Positions 8,154 to 17,350 of a DNA stretch of 64,000 bases are shown one piece after another. The notes below the pieces were generated by a model that did no database searches, had not been told where the DNA came from, and was given only the letters and a program-made list of their open reading frames with translations. Position 1 is the first letter of the stretch. Each line of letters begins with the position of its first letter. The position numbers and the translations under genes were made by a program. Origin of the DNA: Afipia felis ATCC 53690 (GTDB taxonomy: Bacteria; Pseudomonadota; Alphaproteobacteria; Rhizobiales; Xanthobacteraceae). The stretch is from assembly GCF_000314735.2 (NCBI RefSeq), contig NZ_KB375270.1, positions 2,976,001 through 3,040,000 of the forward strand, in the 5' to 3' direction.

Positions 8154-9053
8154 CTACGGAGCCTTGGACGAGGACGGTGTCGCGTCGCCAGGGCCCGTCA
8201 CCACCACGGTGGCGGTCATACCGGCGCTCAGTGTGACGCCATCCGGCACGTGGTCGATTGCGATGCGCACCGGAATACGCTGCGCCAGCCGCACCCAGTT
8301 GAAGGTAGGATTGACGTTGGCGATCAACTCGCTTCCCGGCGCATTGTCGCGGTCGGTAATGGCGCGCGCCACGCTCTCGACATGGCCGCGCAATTCGGAG
8401 CTATATCCCAGGAGTCGGATCGAGACATTGTCACCGATATGGATCGAGCGCAGCTTCGTTTCTTCGAAATAACCGGCGACGTAATAGGAGTCGCTGTCGA
8501 CGACGGCCACCATCGCCTTCCCGGCGGTGGCGTAGTCGCCCTTGTCGAGCAACAGGTTGGTGACGTGGCCGTTGACCGACGAACGCACCTGGGTGCGCGC
8601 GAGGTTGAGCTTGGCAACATTGAGCGCGGCCTGTGCCTGATCGTATGCTGCTTGCGCAGAGAGTGCGGCGCTGTGCGCCTGCGCGAGTGCTTCATCCGAG
8701 ATGGAGGCGGAAGAAAGTCTCTGCCGCCGCGCGTATTCTTCCAGCCGCTGGTCGCGCAGGCTCTGCGCTCCGGCGAGTGCGGCTTCTGCGTTCGAGACCG
8801 CAAGCTGGAAGCGGGCCTGGTCGATCACGAACAGCACGTCGCCAACCTTGACGCTCTGGTTGTCCTTGATGCGGACGTCGATCACCACGCCTGACACGTC
8901 CGGCGTGACCTGCACCACATTGGCGCGCACCCGCGCGTCACGCGTCCAGGGGCTGTCCTCATAGGTGCGCCACAAGTACCAGCCTGCGACCGCCGCGACG
9001 GCGAGGGTCAGCAGGGTCACGAAAAGACGCAGAAGCGGCAGGCGTTCGGACAT
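8154..9053 (-). CDS. HlyD-type membrane fusion protein of an aromatic-acid efflux pump (AaeA-like)
   Basis: This 299-residue periplasmic adaptor has one N-terminal membrane anchor (LLRLFVTLLTLAVAAVAGWYLW). A lipoyl-like half follows (VTPDVSGVVIDVRIKDNQSVKVGDVLFVID), then a short helical hairpin of about 80 residues rich in Ala and Gln. The second lipoyl half is SVNGHVTNLLLDKGDYATAGKAMVAVVDSDSYYVAGYFEE. It would bridge the inner-membrane FUSC protein to an outer-membrane channel that is not encoded here. The ATG at 9053 was chosen because upstream codons give a very basic tail ahead of the anchor. It is the last gene of the three-gene minus-strand operon. Confidence 0.88.
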   Translation of the reverse strand: MSERLPLLRLFVTLLTLAVAAVAGWYLWRTYEDSPWTRDARVRANVVQVTPDVSGVVIDVRIKDNQSVKVGDVLFVIDQARFQLAVSNAEAALAGAQSLRDQRLEEYARRQRLSSASISDEALAQAHSAALSAQAAYDQAQAALNVAKLNLARTQVRSSVNGHVTNLLLDKGDYATAGKAMVAVVDSDSYYVAGYFEETKLRSIHIGDNVSIRLLGYSSELRGHVESVARAITDRDNAPGSELIANVNPTFNWVRLAQRIPVRIAIDHVPDGVTLSAGMTATVVVTGPGDATPSSSKAP

Positions 9054-9084
9054 CCAGTTGTTTCCAGTCGACTTGGATTTTCGT

Positions 9085-9282
9085 TTAAAGCGTCGCGACC
9101 ACAATGATGCTGAGTAAAATGACATAGAGAGCGGTATTGAACAAAGGCGGGTGCCAGACGAAACGGTAGAAGCCGGCGCGCGTCAGCCCAAAGCGTAGCA
9201 CGAGCCAAAGGAGGCTCGCTGCAAGTGCATATCCCATCAGGGGCGGCAGCAAGATGCCGGCGAGGTTGATTTCCTTGATCAT
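9085..9282 (-). CDS. DUF1656 small membrane protein (AaeX-like)
   Basis: This 65-residue protein has two hydrophobic helices (LLPPLMGYALAASLLWLVLRFG and PPLFNTALYVILLSIIVVATL), matching the DUF1656/AaeX family. These genes almost always sit between a FUSC transporter and an HlyD adaptor, as here. Its start overlaps the FUSC stop by four bases (ATGA), implying translational coupling, and the adaptor begins 31 bases after its stop. Its exact role is not established in the family. Confidence 0.85.
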   Translation of the reverse strand: MIKEINLAGILLPPLMGYALAASLLWLVLRFGLTRAGFYRFVWHPPLFNTALYVILLSIIVVATL

Positions 9283-11360
9283 GCGGTCACCGTCTCCATC
9301 TGCGGAGATTCGTCCTCGGGCGGTTGCCCGAAGAAAACCGCATGCCGCTTCAGGATCATGTCGATGTTGTAGAGCGCCTCGGCAGCGCGCAGCGTCGCTG
9401 TGCTGTCGTCGCGGTTGAGGAGACTGGCGCTCGCTGCTCCGAGTGAAAGCAGCGGCCTTTTGCTTGCGCGGTTGCGCGCGGCGCGGGCGAAGTAATCCGA
9501 AATGGCCCGGCAGGCTGCGGCTACGCGGCGAGCGGCGGGCGGCGGCAATTGATGCCGTAAGGCGTGCAGCGCCATCACGTTCAGGCCGAGGCGAAGGCTG
9601 CCGAGGCCGCCCTGGATGGTGGCGCGCTCGTCCGCCTTCATTGGATTGAGCCGCGCAAACAGCGCATTGTTGCGATCGAACATCCGGCTTTCGAATGCGC
9701 CGCGGTCGGCATGCTCGTTCCGGCTGATGGCAGCGAGATCGAGGAACATGCCGCGCATCAGCCGCTGCACGGCCCAGTCTGTCCGCAGCGGCCAGAGCAG
9801 GCCAAGTGTCACGACGCCCATACCGATGCCGGTGACGTAGCCGAGCGCGCTGTTGATGAAGGCGGCGAAGTCATAAGTCATGGTGTTGACAATCGGTGTC
9901 AGGCCGCCCGCGGTCATGATCAGCGGCAGAGTAAAGCGGGCCGACTGAGGGGACGCGAGAAACGCGCCCGCGATAAGATAGAATGGGGCCAGCGCGACCG
10001 CCAGCGCTGCGAAGCCAGAGAGCGGCGGCAGAACCGCGAACAGATAGAATGCCGCGAGCAGGGCACCCGCGAAGCTCATCCAGAGAAACACGGCGGATGC
10101 GGCGGCGGGATTGTCGCGGCCACCCATAATGGCGCAGATGATGCCGGCAAAGGTGACGGCGGTCGGGCCATTCGGCCAGGCCGAGAGAATCCAGAAGGCG
10201 CTGGCGAGCAGTACGGTGAATGTCGCGATCGCGCCACCGAGCAACGCGGCGGACAGGTCACGGTAGGGGCGGAAGGACGGCACGGCGGGATTTCCGGGAA
10301 GGCGGCGGCCGCTGGCGATATGGGTGCGCAGCCATACCGCGTCGCGCCAATGGTCGAGCACGTCGCCAAGGCGCAACAACATGCTGCGCAGCAGAAAGGA
10401 GCGCGTGTCGGCACGCAGAGTTGCGGTGTCCGGCAAATAGGCGTCGATCTGGCGGTGAAGCTCCGTTTCGTCGAAACGCTCCGCCTGCGCGTCGCTAGCG
10501 GTTTTAGCACCGGCCGTTTGCGCCATGTGGGCCGCAGCCTTTTCCAGCAGGGGACGCAGCGCCTCAGCCGTGGCGGGGCGTTCCTGCACCAGCGCCGCGA
10601 ACCGGTCGTAGACCGACATCAGCATCGCGAGCAACGCCAGCAGCTTCCCTTCGAGTTGCCGGATCGCCGGATCGACCACCCGAATGGCGGGTGTATCGAA
10701 GATCGCGAACACACGCAGCGAATCCAGCGACACCACGGCATTGAGAATACGACGGCGGTCGAGCAGGCCGGTGATTTCGTTCTGCTGGCCCTGCAGCGCG
10801 TCCTGTGCCCAGCGCGCCATGCTCGGCAGGGTCGCATCCAGTGCCCTGCGGAGCGCGTCGCCCGCGCGCTGCGGAAAGATCAGGTGATGCACCAGCGTGG
10901 CGCAGCCGATGCCGATCGAGATTTCCAGGCAACGCGATACCGCATAGTCGAAAGCGGTATCCGGTGCGAGTGCGGCGGGCAGCCCGATGATCGCCGCCGA
11001 ATAGCCGGACAGCATGCCGACATAGGCCTGTGGGGCGTCGCGCAGATAGATTGTGATCGTCGTGCCGAGCCCGATCCAGAGCGCGAGCGCAAGGCAGAAC
11101 AGTTCCGGGCTGTTGTTGAACAGCGCCACGAAGACCAGCGAGGCGACCGCGCCGATCATGGTTCCGAGCACGCGGTAAACTGATTTCGACAGCACCATGC
11201 CCGCGAGCGGCTGCGAGACGATATAGACCGTGGTCACCGACCACATCGGCTGGGAGAAATTGAGCCGAAGCGAAATGTAGAGGGCCAGCATCGCTGCCGC
11301 GAAGCTCTTCAGCGAAAATACCGCTTCGCGCCAGGTCAGGTTCTGGAAGGTTTTCAGCAT
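9279..11360 (-). CDS. FUSC-family aromatic-acid efflux protein (AaeB-like)
   Basis: This roughly 693-residue inner-membrane protein has two blocks of closely packed hydrophobic helices separated by a cytoplasmic region, the layout of FUSC/AaeB proteins. The first block starts near SFAAAMLALYISLRLNFSQPMWSVTTVYIVSQP; the second contains AFWILSAWPNGPTAVTFAGIICAIMGGRDNPAAASAVF. Relatives export p-hydroxybenzoate and similar acids. The ATG at 11360 is used; a TTG at 11387 preceded by AGTAAGAGA is an alternative adding nine residues. With DUF1656 and HlyD it makes a complete AaeXAB-type operon without a visible regulator. Confidence 0.88.
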   Translation of the reverse strand: MLKTFQNLTWREAVFSLKSFAAAMLALYISLRLNFSQPMWSVTTVYIVSQPLAGMVLSKSVYRVLGTMIGAVASLVFVALFNNSPELFCLALALWIGLGTTITIYLRDAPQAYVGMLSGYSAAIIGLPAALAPDTAFDYAVSRCLEISIGIGCATLVHHLIFPQRAGDALRRALDATLPSMARWAQDALQGQQNEITGLLDRRRILNAVVSLDSLRVFAIFDTPAIRVVDPAIRQLEGKLLALLAMLMSVYDRFAALVQERPATAEALRPLLEKAAAHMAQTAGAKTASDAQAERFDETELHRQIDAYLPDTATLRADTRSFLLRSMLLRLGDVLDHWRDAVWLRTHIASGRRLPGNPAVPSFRPYRDLSAALLGGAIATFTVLLASAFWILSAWPNGPTAVTFAGIICAIMGGRDNPAAASAVFLWMSFAGALLAAFYLFAVLPPLSGFAALAVALAPFYLIAGAFLASPQSARFTLPLIMTAGGLTPIVNTMTYDFAAFINSALGYVTGIGMGVVTLGLLWPLRTDWAVQRLMRGMFLDLAAISRNEHADRGAFESRMFDRNNALFARLNPMKADERATIQGGLGSLRLGLNVMALHALRHQLPPPAARRVAAACRAISDYFARAARNRASKRPLLSLGAASASLLNRDDSTATLRAAEALYNIDMILKRHAVFFGQPPEDESPQMETVTA

Positions 11361-11527
11361 GCAGGCAGGCTCGAGCCGAGTGGCCAAGATTTCTCTTACT
11401 GGGTAAATCGCGGATTCAGAAGGCCCTGCGGGAGTTTCATTGCCGGAGTTTCATGTTCTCGCCATGAAATGACAAGACGGCCCTGATTAGGGTAAGAACG
11501 CCGTTCCCCATTCGAGGACCACCCCGG

Positions 11528-12007
11528 ATGCTTGATAGATTGCGCCAGTTCATCACTGATGTCGTATCCCTTGCCGGGCCGGAGCAAGCCGGCTTCGCCG
11601 ACGATGATTATCGTCTGGCGGCGGCCGCGTTGTTGATCCATGTGATCTCGCTCGACGGCGAGCCTTCGGCCGCCGAAAAGCGCAAACTGCATGCCTTGCT
11701 GGAATATCGTTTCAATCTTGATCATGGAACCGCCGACGTGCTGATCCGCGATGCCATGCGGGTCGAGGGCGAGGCGGTCGACCTCTATCATTTCACCAGC
11801 GTCATTATGCGTTCGGTGAGCGAGGAGGGGCGGCTGCGGATCGTCGAGATGATGTGGGAACTCGTCTATGCCGACGGCCATGTCAGCGAGTTTGAAGAAA
11901 ATGTGATCTGGCGTGCCGCCGACCTGCTCGCCGTCTCCGCTCGCGAACGGATCAATCTGCGCCAGCAGGTGGCGGATAGCGCGCTGGATTCCGACGCCGT
12001 AAACTGA
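11528..12007 (+). CDS. TerB-like tellurite-resistance domain protein
   Basis: This 159-residue all-helical protein matches the TerB-like fold. It has two repeated acidic helix pairs, LAAAALLIHVISLDGEPSAAEKRKLHALL and IVEMMWELVYADGHVSEFEENVIWRAADLL, where the conserved Asp-Gly residues sit in probable metal-binding turns. There is no signal peptide or membrane helix. The family is linked to tellurite resistance in ter operons but most single-copy chromosomal members have no known function, and no other ter gene is near. It is followed by an SDR gene after 35 bases, possibly in one transcript. Confidence 0.8.
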   Translation: MLDRLRQFITDVVSLAGPEQAGFADDDYRLAAAALLIHVISLDGEPSAAEKRKLHALLEYRFNLDHGTADVLIRDAMRVEGEAVDLYHFTSVIMRSVSEEGRLRIVEMMWELVYADGHVSEFEENVIWRAADLLAVSARERINLRQQVADSALDSDAVN

Positions 12008-12042
12008 CCGCTGACGTTCACATCTCCGACAGGTTGAGCCGA

Positions 12043-12822
12043 ATGGCCGAGCGCGTGACACTGATTACAGGAGCGTCGTCCGGTATCGGTCTTGAACTGG
12101 CGCGGATTTTTGCCGCCCATGGACATACCTGCGTGCTGGTCGCGCGACGCGCGGATCGTCTTTCTGAATTGTGCGATGTGATCGGGGCCACTGGCGCCAA
12201 GAAGCCGATCGCCATCGCCTGCGATCTTGCGGCCGAAGGCGCCGGAGCAAAGCTGGAGGAAGGCCTCGCGGCGCTTGGCTTCGAAGTGGAGTTTCTCGTC
12301 AACAATGCGGGCTTCGGACTGGCCGGTGCGGCGCTTGAACTCGATCGCGCGCAGCAGCTCGAGATGATTGATCTCAACGTCCGCGTGCTGACCGATCTCA
12401 CGCTGCGCTTTGCCGACAGCATCGTCCGCCATCGCGGTGGCATCCTGAATGTCGCGTCGATCGCGGCATTCCTGCCGGGACCGGGAATGGCGGTCTATTA
12501 CGCGACCAAGGCGTTCGTACTGTCGTTCACCGAGGCGATGCGGGGGGAATTACGCAAGACCGGCGTGCGCGTCACCGCGCTCTGTCCTGGCCCGGTGCCG
12601 ACGGAATTCCAGTCACGTGCCGGATTCGTTCCGGGAATAGATTCGAAAGTGCTGACCGTGTCGGCTGTCGAGGTTGCACGCGCCGGTTACGAAGGATTGA
12701 TGGTGAACCGGCAAGTGGTGTTGCCGGGCTTTGCAGTTCGCAGCATTCCGCTGTTGCTGCGGTTCGTTCCGCGCGCATGGGTGCTGGCTGCGGTCGCGAA
12801 GGTGCAGCAGCGCCGTCGTTAG
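12043..12822 (+). CDS. Short-chain dehydrogenase/reductase
   Basis: This 259-residue classical SDR has the cofactor motif TGASSGIG near residue 8, the NNAGFG structural motif near residue 88, and the catalytic Ser plus YYATK (Tyr and Lys) around residues 141-158. The CPGPVPTEF loop after the active site is typical. ARRADRL after the second strand, with basic residues, suggests NADP(H) preference. ATG 12043 was used instead of a TTG nine bases upstream. The substrate is unknown. It ends 7 bases before the stop codon of the converging hydrolase-OsmC gene. Confidence 0.88.
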   Translation: MAERVTLITGASSGIGLELARIFAAHGHTCVLVARRADRLSELCDVIGATGAKKPIAIACDLAAEGAGAKLEEGLAALGFEVEFLVNNAGFGLAGAALELDRAQQLEMIDLNVRVLTDLTLRFADSIVRHRGGILNVASIAAFLPGPGMAVYYATKAFVLSFTEAMRGELRKTGVRVTALCPGPVPTEFQSRAGFVPGIDSKVLTVSAVEVARAGYEGLMVNRQVVLPGFAVRSIPLLLRFVPRAWVLAAVAKVQQRRR

Positions 12823-12829
12823 ACGCGCT

Positions 12830-14056
12830 TCAAGAATCCCGTTCGGCTTCGCGCGTGACGATGTCGATCTCCGAGGTCAGGGTGCGATGCACCGGGCATT
12901 TGTCGGCGATTTCCATCAGCTTGTTGCGCTGTTCGCCATCGAGTGTGCCTTCGATGGAAATGACCCGCTCGATCCGGCTGATCATGCCGTCCTTGGTTTC
13001 GCACTCGGCGCAATCCTTGGCGTAGATGCGCGAGTGTTTGAGTTTCACGGTCACGCGGTCGAGCGGCAGCGCCTTGCGCTCGGCATACATCCGCATCGTC
13101 ATCGACGTGCAGGCGCCTAAGCCTGCGAGCAGGAGGTCGTAGGGGCCGGGGCCGCTGTCGAGGCCCCCGACGCCGACCGGCTCGTCGGCGAGAAGCGTAT
13201 GACGGCCTGCCGTAACAAGTTGCTGGAAGCGGCCTTCGCCAGTCTCCTGCACGGTGACGCCCTCTTTCTCCGCGAGATCCTCCATCGCCCCAGGGACCGC
13301 ATCGAGATAACGCTCCGCCCATGCCGCCACCATGTCGGCGACGTAAAGAGCGTCCTCCCGCTTCGTTAGCAGATGGTCCGCGCCCGCGAGCGAGATGAAG
13401 CTCTTGGGGTGCTTGGCCGCGACAAAAATCTCCGTGGCGTTCTCGATCCCGACCGTGTCGTCGGTCGGCGCGTGGAAGATCAGTAGCGCGCGCCGGAGGT
13501 TGGCGATGTGATTGGCCAGGTTTTGGCTGGTGACATCGTCGAGGAAACTGCGTCGGATCGTGAAGCTGCGTCCGGCAAGAGACACCTCGGCTTCGCCCTC
13601 GGCGCGGATGGTCTCAACATGATTCCGGAACAGCCCGACGACATGCGCGGGATCGGAGGGGGCTGCGATGGTGACGACGGCCTTTGCCTCCGGAATCCGT
13701 TCCGCTGCCGCGAGCACGGCCGCGCCGCCGAGGCTGTGGCCAATCAGCAGAGCGGGGGCGTGGTGGCCAGCGCGCAGATGATCGGCAGCCCGGATCAGAT
13801 CGGCGACGTTGGACGAAAAATGCGTGTTGGCGAACTCGCCCTCGCTATTGCCGAGGCCCGTGAAGTCGAAACGCAACACCGCGAAGCCACGCTGCACCAA
13901 CTCGCCGGCGATGCGGCTCGCGGCAAGATTGTCCTTGCTGCAGGTGAAGCAGTGGGCGAACAGCGCATAGGCGCGGGGTGTGCCCTCGGGGCGGTCGAGA
14001 GCGGCGGCGAGCATCCCGCCCCCGGTTCCCGGAAACTGAAAACGCTCGGTCGGCAC
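12830..14056 (-). CDS. Bifunctional alpha/beta hydrolase - OsmC fusion protein
   Basis: This roughly 408-residue protein joins two domains. The first 250 residues are an alpha/beta hydrolase with the nucleophile elbow GHSLGGA and a C-terminal His in GADHLL. The last 140 residues are an OsmC-type domain with its two peroxide-reacting cysteines in GACTSMTMRMYAERK and KCPVHRTL. OsmC proteins reduce organic hydroperoxides; the hydrolase part may release or process lipid-derived substrates, but this is inference. The GTG at 14056 is chosen because GGAGG lies 5 bases upstream and the product then begins PTERFQFPG, the usual family start. The long upstream extension would run through a tRNA gene and is false. 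Confidence 0.88.
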   Translation of the reverse strand: MPTERFQFPGTGGGMLAAALDRPEGTPRAYALFAHCFTCSKDNLAASRIAGELVQRGFAVLRFDFTGLGNSEGEFANTHFSSNVADLIRAADHLRAGHHAPALLIGHSLGGAAVLAAAERIPEAKAVVTIAAPSDPAHVVGLFRNHVETIRAEGEAEVSLAGRSFTIRRSFLDDVTSQNLANHIANLRRALLIFHAPTDDTVGIENATEIFVAAKHPKSFISLAGADHLLTKREDALYVADMVAAWAERYLDAVPGAMEDLAEKEGVTVQETGEGRFQQLVTAGRHTLLADEPVGVGGLDSGPGPYDLLLAGLGACTSMTMRMYAERKALPLDRVTVKLKHSRIYAKDCAECETKDGMISRIERVISIEGTLDGEQRNKLMEIADKCPVHRTLTSEIDIVTREAERDS

Positions 14057-14172
14057 GCCAGCCTCCATTTCTGCGGCAAGTCCGGCACAGGATGCCAGAC
14101 AAACGGCAACGATGCGAGGCGGCCCTGTGGCATGAGCGGCATCACGGCGCAGATGGTAATGAAGGAGGGGGT

Positions 14173-14248
<76 letters not shown>

Positions 14249-14368
14249 GTCGGCCGGTGGGTTGAACCCGGCAACGCGCGCCATTTACAATCCGGTCCAA
14301 CCCCAAGTCAAGGACTCCGGCCGGGCTTCCGCGAGGGCTGAAATGGCCACATTTAAGGCCCTGAGACC

Positions 14369-14392
14369 GAGAGCCGAAGGCCTTCGGCTCTC
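14369..14392. repeat. Perfect 24-bp palindrome upstream of yggT
   Basis: The sequence is GAGAGCCGAAGG followed directly by its exact reverse complement, so there is no unpaired loop. It lies between the tRNA-Ala 5' end and the yggT start, on the upstream side of both genes. A weak TTGTTTGG follows on the plus strand, so a terminator is possible but there is no upstream plus-strand gene to end. It could be an operator or cruciform element. Confidence 0.6.
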
Positions 14393-14445
14393 TTGTTTGG
14401 TTCCCCCTGAGACGATAAGAGGGGCCTTCAACTGGAAAACTCGCC

Positions 14446-14736
14446 ATGCGCGCCGTTCTCGATATTGTTCTCATCATTCTCGATCTTTACGTCTGGCTGC
14501 TGATCGCCTCCGCCATCCTGTCCTGGCTGATCGCATTCAACGTCGTGAATACGCGAAACCAGTTTGTCGCCTCGGTCGCCGAGTTTCTTTACAAGATCAC
14601 CGAGCCGGTGCTGCGTCCGATCCGCAACATGATGCCGAACTTCGGCGGCCTCGATATCTCGCCGATCATCGTCATTCTCATCATCATGTTCCTGCAGCGG
14701 GTCATCACTTATTACATCTACCCGAACGTGATCTGA
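14446..14736 (+). CDS. YggT family membrane protein
   Basis: This 96-residue protein has two hydrophobic segments (LDIVLIILDLYVWLLIASAILSWL and ISPIIVILIIMFLQRVITYYI) flanking the conserved loop EFLYKITEPVLRPIRNMMP, diagnostic of YggT/CCB3-like proteins. The family is linked to membrane protein assembly and osmotic tolerance, without a defined activity. It starts the yggT-yggU-folD gene string, with yggU 28 bases downstream. Confidence 0.9.
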   Translation: MRAVLDIVLIILDLYVWLLIASAILSWLIAFNVVNTRNQFVASVAEFLYKITEPVLRPIRNMMPNFGGLDISPIIVILIIMFLQRVITYYIYPNVI

Positions 14737-14764
14737 TCCGGTCGCGCTGGCTAAGGGATTCCCG

Positions 14765-15088
14765 ATGGACCCATGGCGATATGCAGCGCATGGCGTCATG
14801 GTTTCTGTCCGGGTCACGCCGCGCGGTGGTCGCGATGCGGTGGACGGCATCGAACAACTCGCTAACGGCAAATCGGTCGTCAAGGTTCGCGTGCGGGTGG
14901 CGGCGGAAGGCGGCGAGGCCAACCGCGCGGTGACCGAGCTTTTCGCGGAAGTTCTCCGCGTTCCGAAAAGCAAAGTGCGCGTTGCGTCTGGCGTGACCTC
15001 GCGCATCAAGCAGATCGCGATCGACGGCGATCCCAAACAACTTGGCGAGGCTTTGAAAGCCTCGACCGCCATAACCGACAAGGATTGA
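14765..15088 (+). CDS. DUF167 / YggU family protein
   Basis: This 107-residue soluble protein shows the DUF167 core: [15 protein letters not shown], then [48 protein letters not shown]. The family has a small alpha/beta fold of unknown function and very often lies directly after yggT. It is followed by folD after 10 bases, so the three genes are probably one transcript. Confidence 0.9.
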   Translation: MDPWRYAAHGVMVSVRVTPRGGRDAVDGIEQLANGKSVVKVRVRVAAEGGEANRAVTELFAEVLRVPKSKVRVASGVTSRIKQIAIDGDPKQLGEALKASTAITDKD

Positions 15089-15098
15089 AAGGACATCG

Positions 15099-15983
15099 AT
15101 GCCGGCCAGTGTGATCGACGGAAAAGTGATTGCGGCGAAGCTGCGCGAGGACGTGGCGGCGGAAGTGGCGCGGCTGAAGCGCGATCACGATCTCACGCCC
15201 GGCCTTGCTGTGGTGCTGATCGGCAACGATCCGGCAAGCGAGGTCTATGTCGGCAGCAAGACCAAGCAGACGCTGGCCGCGGGCATGGCGTCGTTCGAAC
15301 ACAAGCTCGCCGCCGACACGCCGCAGGCCGAGGTGCTGGCGCTGATCGAAAAACTCAACCGCGACCCGGCCGTGCACGGCATTCTGGTGCAATTGCCGCT
15401 GCCCAAGGGGCTCGATGCCAACACCGTCGTCAACGCGATCGATCCGGCCAAGGATGTCGACGGCTTGCATCCGGTCAATGCGGGGCGGCTCGCGAGCGGG
15501 CTATCGGCGCTGATGCCGTGCACGCCGCTCGGCTGCATCATTCTGGCGAAGACTGTGCATGCCTCGCTCGAGGGTATGAACGCCATCGTGCTCGGCCGTT
15601 CCAATCTCGTCGGCCGTCCGCTGGTGCAACTGCTGCTCAATGAAAATGCGACCGTGACGGTCGCGCATTCGCGCACGCGCGATCTGTCCGCGTTGTGTCG
15701 TCAGGCCGATCTGGTGTTCGCGGCGGTCGGGCGGCCGGAAATGGTGAAGCGCGACTGGATCAAGCCCGGCGCGACCGTGATCGATGTCGGCATCAATCGC
15801 CTGCCGGGCGAAGGCGGCAAGAGCCGTCTCGTCGGTGACGTTGCTTATGCCGAAGCGATGGAGGTGGCGGGCGCGGTGACGCCGGTGCCGGGTGGCGTCG
15901 GTCAGATGACGGTGGCCTGCCTGCTCGTCAATACGGTGCGCGCGGCCTGCGCCATTCACAAACTGCCGAAGCCTGCGGTCTGA
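15099..15983 (+). CDS. folD: FolD bifunctional methylenetetrahydrofolate dehydrogenase/cyclohydrolase
   Basis: This 294-residue enzyme interconverts 5,10-methylene- and 10-formyl-tetrahydrofolate in the cytoplasm. Family signatures are [16 protein letters not shown] with the catalytic Lys, [23 protein letters not shown], the NADP-binding [15 protein letters not shown] and the C-terminal [19 protein letters not shown]. Length is normal. It is the third gene of yggT-yggU-folD, preceded by an AAGGA. Its stop codon lies inside the loop of a 12-bp hairpin that separates it from the converging ppa gene. Confidence 0.97.
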   Translation: MPASVIDGKVIAAKLREDVAAEVARLKRDHDLTPGLAVVLIGNDPASEVYVGSKTKQTLAAGMASFEHKLAADTPQAEVLALIEKLNRDPAVHGILVQLPLPKGLDANTVVNAIDPAKDVDGLHPVNAGRLASGLSALMPCTPLGCIILAKTVHASLEGMNAIVLGRSNLVGRPLVQLLLNENATVTVAHSRTRDLSALCRQADLVFAAVGRPEMVKRDWIKPGATVIDVGINRLPGEGGKSRLVGDVAYAEAMEVAGAVTPVPGGVGQMTVACLLVNTVRAACAIHKLPKPAV

Positions 15984-15994
15984 CCGCAGGCTTC
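15968..15994. terminator. Hairpin between converging folD and ppa
   Basis: A 12-bp perfect stem GAAGCCTGCGGT/ACCGCAGGCTTC with a 3-base CTG loop spans the folD stop codon. It lacks a T-run on either side, so it may act as a bidirectional block or mRNA 3'-end stabiliser rather than a textbook terminator. Confidence 0.55.
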
Positions 15995-16008
15995 ACAGAG
16001 TCTTCTTC

Positions 16009-16545
16009 TTACTTCTTCTCGTTCTTGGCGCGGGCGATGCCCTCGAGGATGAGCTTCTGCGCTTCTTCCGCGCCGCCCCACCGCACGATCTTCACCCATT
16101 TGCCGGGCTCCAGATCCTTGTAGTGCTCGAAGAAATGCTGGATCTGCTCCAGCGTGATTTCCGGCAGGTCGCTGTAGGTCTGGATGCGGTTGTAACGCTT
16201 GGTCAGCTTCGGCACCGGCACCGCGATGATCTTCTCGTCGCCGCCGGCCTCGTCTTCCATCAGCAGCACGCCGACCGGACGCACCGCCATCACCGCACCC
16301 GGCACGATGGCGCGGGTGTTGGTGATGATGACGTCGCACGGGTCGCCGTCCTCGGACAGGGTGTGGGGGATGAAGCCGTAATTGCCTGGATAGCGCATCG
16401 CCGTATGCAGGAAGCGGTCGACCACCAGCGTGCCCGCGACCTTGTCGAGTTCATACTTGATCGGCTCGCCGCCGATCGGAACCTCGATGATGACATTGAC
16501 CTCGTGCGGCGGGTTGGCTCCCACCGAGATAGCGTCGATATTCAT
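16009..16545 (-). CDS. ppa: Inorganic pyrophosphatase, family I
   Basis: This 178-residue soluble enzyme hydrolyses pyrophosphate to phosphate and so drives biosynthetic reactions. The family-I active site is visible: the [10 protein letters not shown] signature with its Mg-binding Asp residues, [10 protein letters not shown] with the catalytic Lys/Glu, and [12 protein letters not shown]. Length is typical of bacterial hexameric enzymes. It converges with folD. The upstream 133 bases before the GNAT gene carry its promoter, which was not resolved. Confidence 0.97.
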   Translation of the reverse strand: MNIDAISVGANPPHEVNVIIEVPIGGEPIKYELDKVAGTLVVDRFLHTAMRYPGNYGFIPHTLSEDGDPCDVIITNTRAIVPGAVMAVRPVGVLLMEDEAGGDEKIIAVPVPKLTKRYNRIQTYSDLPEITLEQIQHFFEHYKDLEPGKWVKIVRWGGAEEAQKLILEGIARAKNEKK

Positions 16546-16678
16546 GGATAACCCTGGACTAGGAATAAAGACCGCGAACGGCGGCCGACGCGCGCTGTTT
16601 AATCGCTTTTGCGGGCGAGGGGAATCACCTGCGGCCGATCCGGCATGATTTGATGATGGGCCGGCTGTCGCGAGACCG

Positions 16679-17188
16679 TCAGTTGCCCCAGGCGAAGGCG
16701 ACCTTGTCGAGCGCCTTGGCGCCGAATTGCTCCGAGGAACGCGCCACCATGCGGCCGCCGAGGCTCTGGTAGAAGCCGACGGCCGGGTCGTTGTCCGACA
16801 GTGCCCAGACCACCATGCTTTTCAGCCCGCTCTGGGTCAGGTCGCGCTTCGCGGCGGAGAACAGGCGGCGGCCAAAGCCCAGCCCCTGGAACTCCGGGCG
16901 CAGGTACAATTCGTAGATTTCGCCGTCGAAATGCAGGCTGCGGGCGCGGTTGCGGCCGTAATTCGCATAGCCCGCGATCTTGTCCCCGAACGACAGCACG
17001 CTGACGCGGCTACCTTTGCGGATGGCGCCGTTCCACCACTGCGGACCACGGCGATTGATGAGCTTTTCCAGTTCCGCGCCGGGAATAATACCCTGATAGG
17101 CCGAGCGCCACGCCTCATCATGGGTGGCAGCAATCTCGGCGGCATCGGCTGTCCGGGCGGGCCGGACTTCGATCAGGATCGTGCTCAT
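16679..17188 (-). CDS. GNAT family N-acetyltransferase
   Basis: This 169-residue protein has the GNAT fold, with acetyl-CoA motif A as [24 protein letters not shown] (the Q/RxxGxG/A loop). [23 protein letters not shown] gives the usual C-terminal strand and the Tyr general acid. The N terminus [29 protein letters not shown] is typical of small-molecule or RimI-like acetyltransferases. The acceptor is unknown. It stands alone between ppa and a divergent secreted hydrolase. Confidence 0.88.
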   Translation of the reverse strand: MSTILIEVRPARTADAAEIAATHDEAWRSAYQGIIPGAELEKLINRRGPQWWNGAIRKGSRVSVLSFGDKIAGYANYGRNRARSLHFDGEIYELYLRPEFQGLGFGRRLFSAAKRDLTQSGLKSMVVWALSDNDPAVGFYQSLGGRMVARSSEQFGAKALDKVAFAWGN

Positions 17189-17350
17189 GAGATAATCAAA
17201 GCAACTCGCCGGGCGCTCGACAAGGTCTATCGTTAATTATCGGTTAACATGTGAGGTTTTTGCATCATCGTGCTGTGACCTGTCCCGAAATAGGACGAAA
17301 ATCGGCAGGCGCAGCTTGGCTCATCGCGCCGCAAATTCGATAGTGCGGAT

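Noticed and set aside
9564..11183. A 539-codon open frame opposite the FUSC gene
   Set aside because: Antisense to a protein with clear membrane helices and operon structure; the product is Arg/Gln/Glu-rich without any motif.
11528..12007. Tellurite resistance operon
   Set aside because: Only a single TerB-like gene is present; no terA, terC, terD or terZ nearby.
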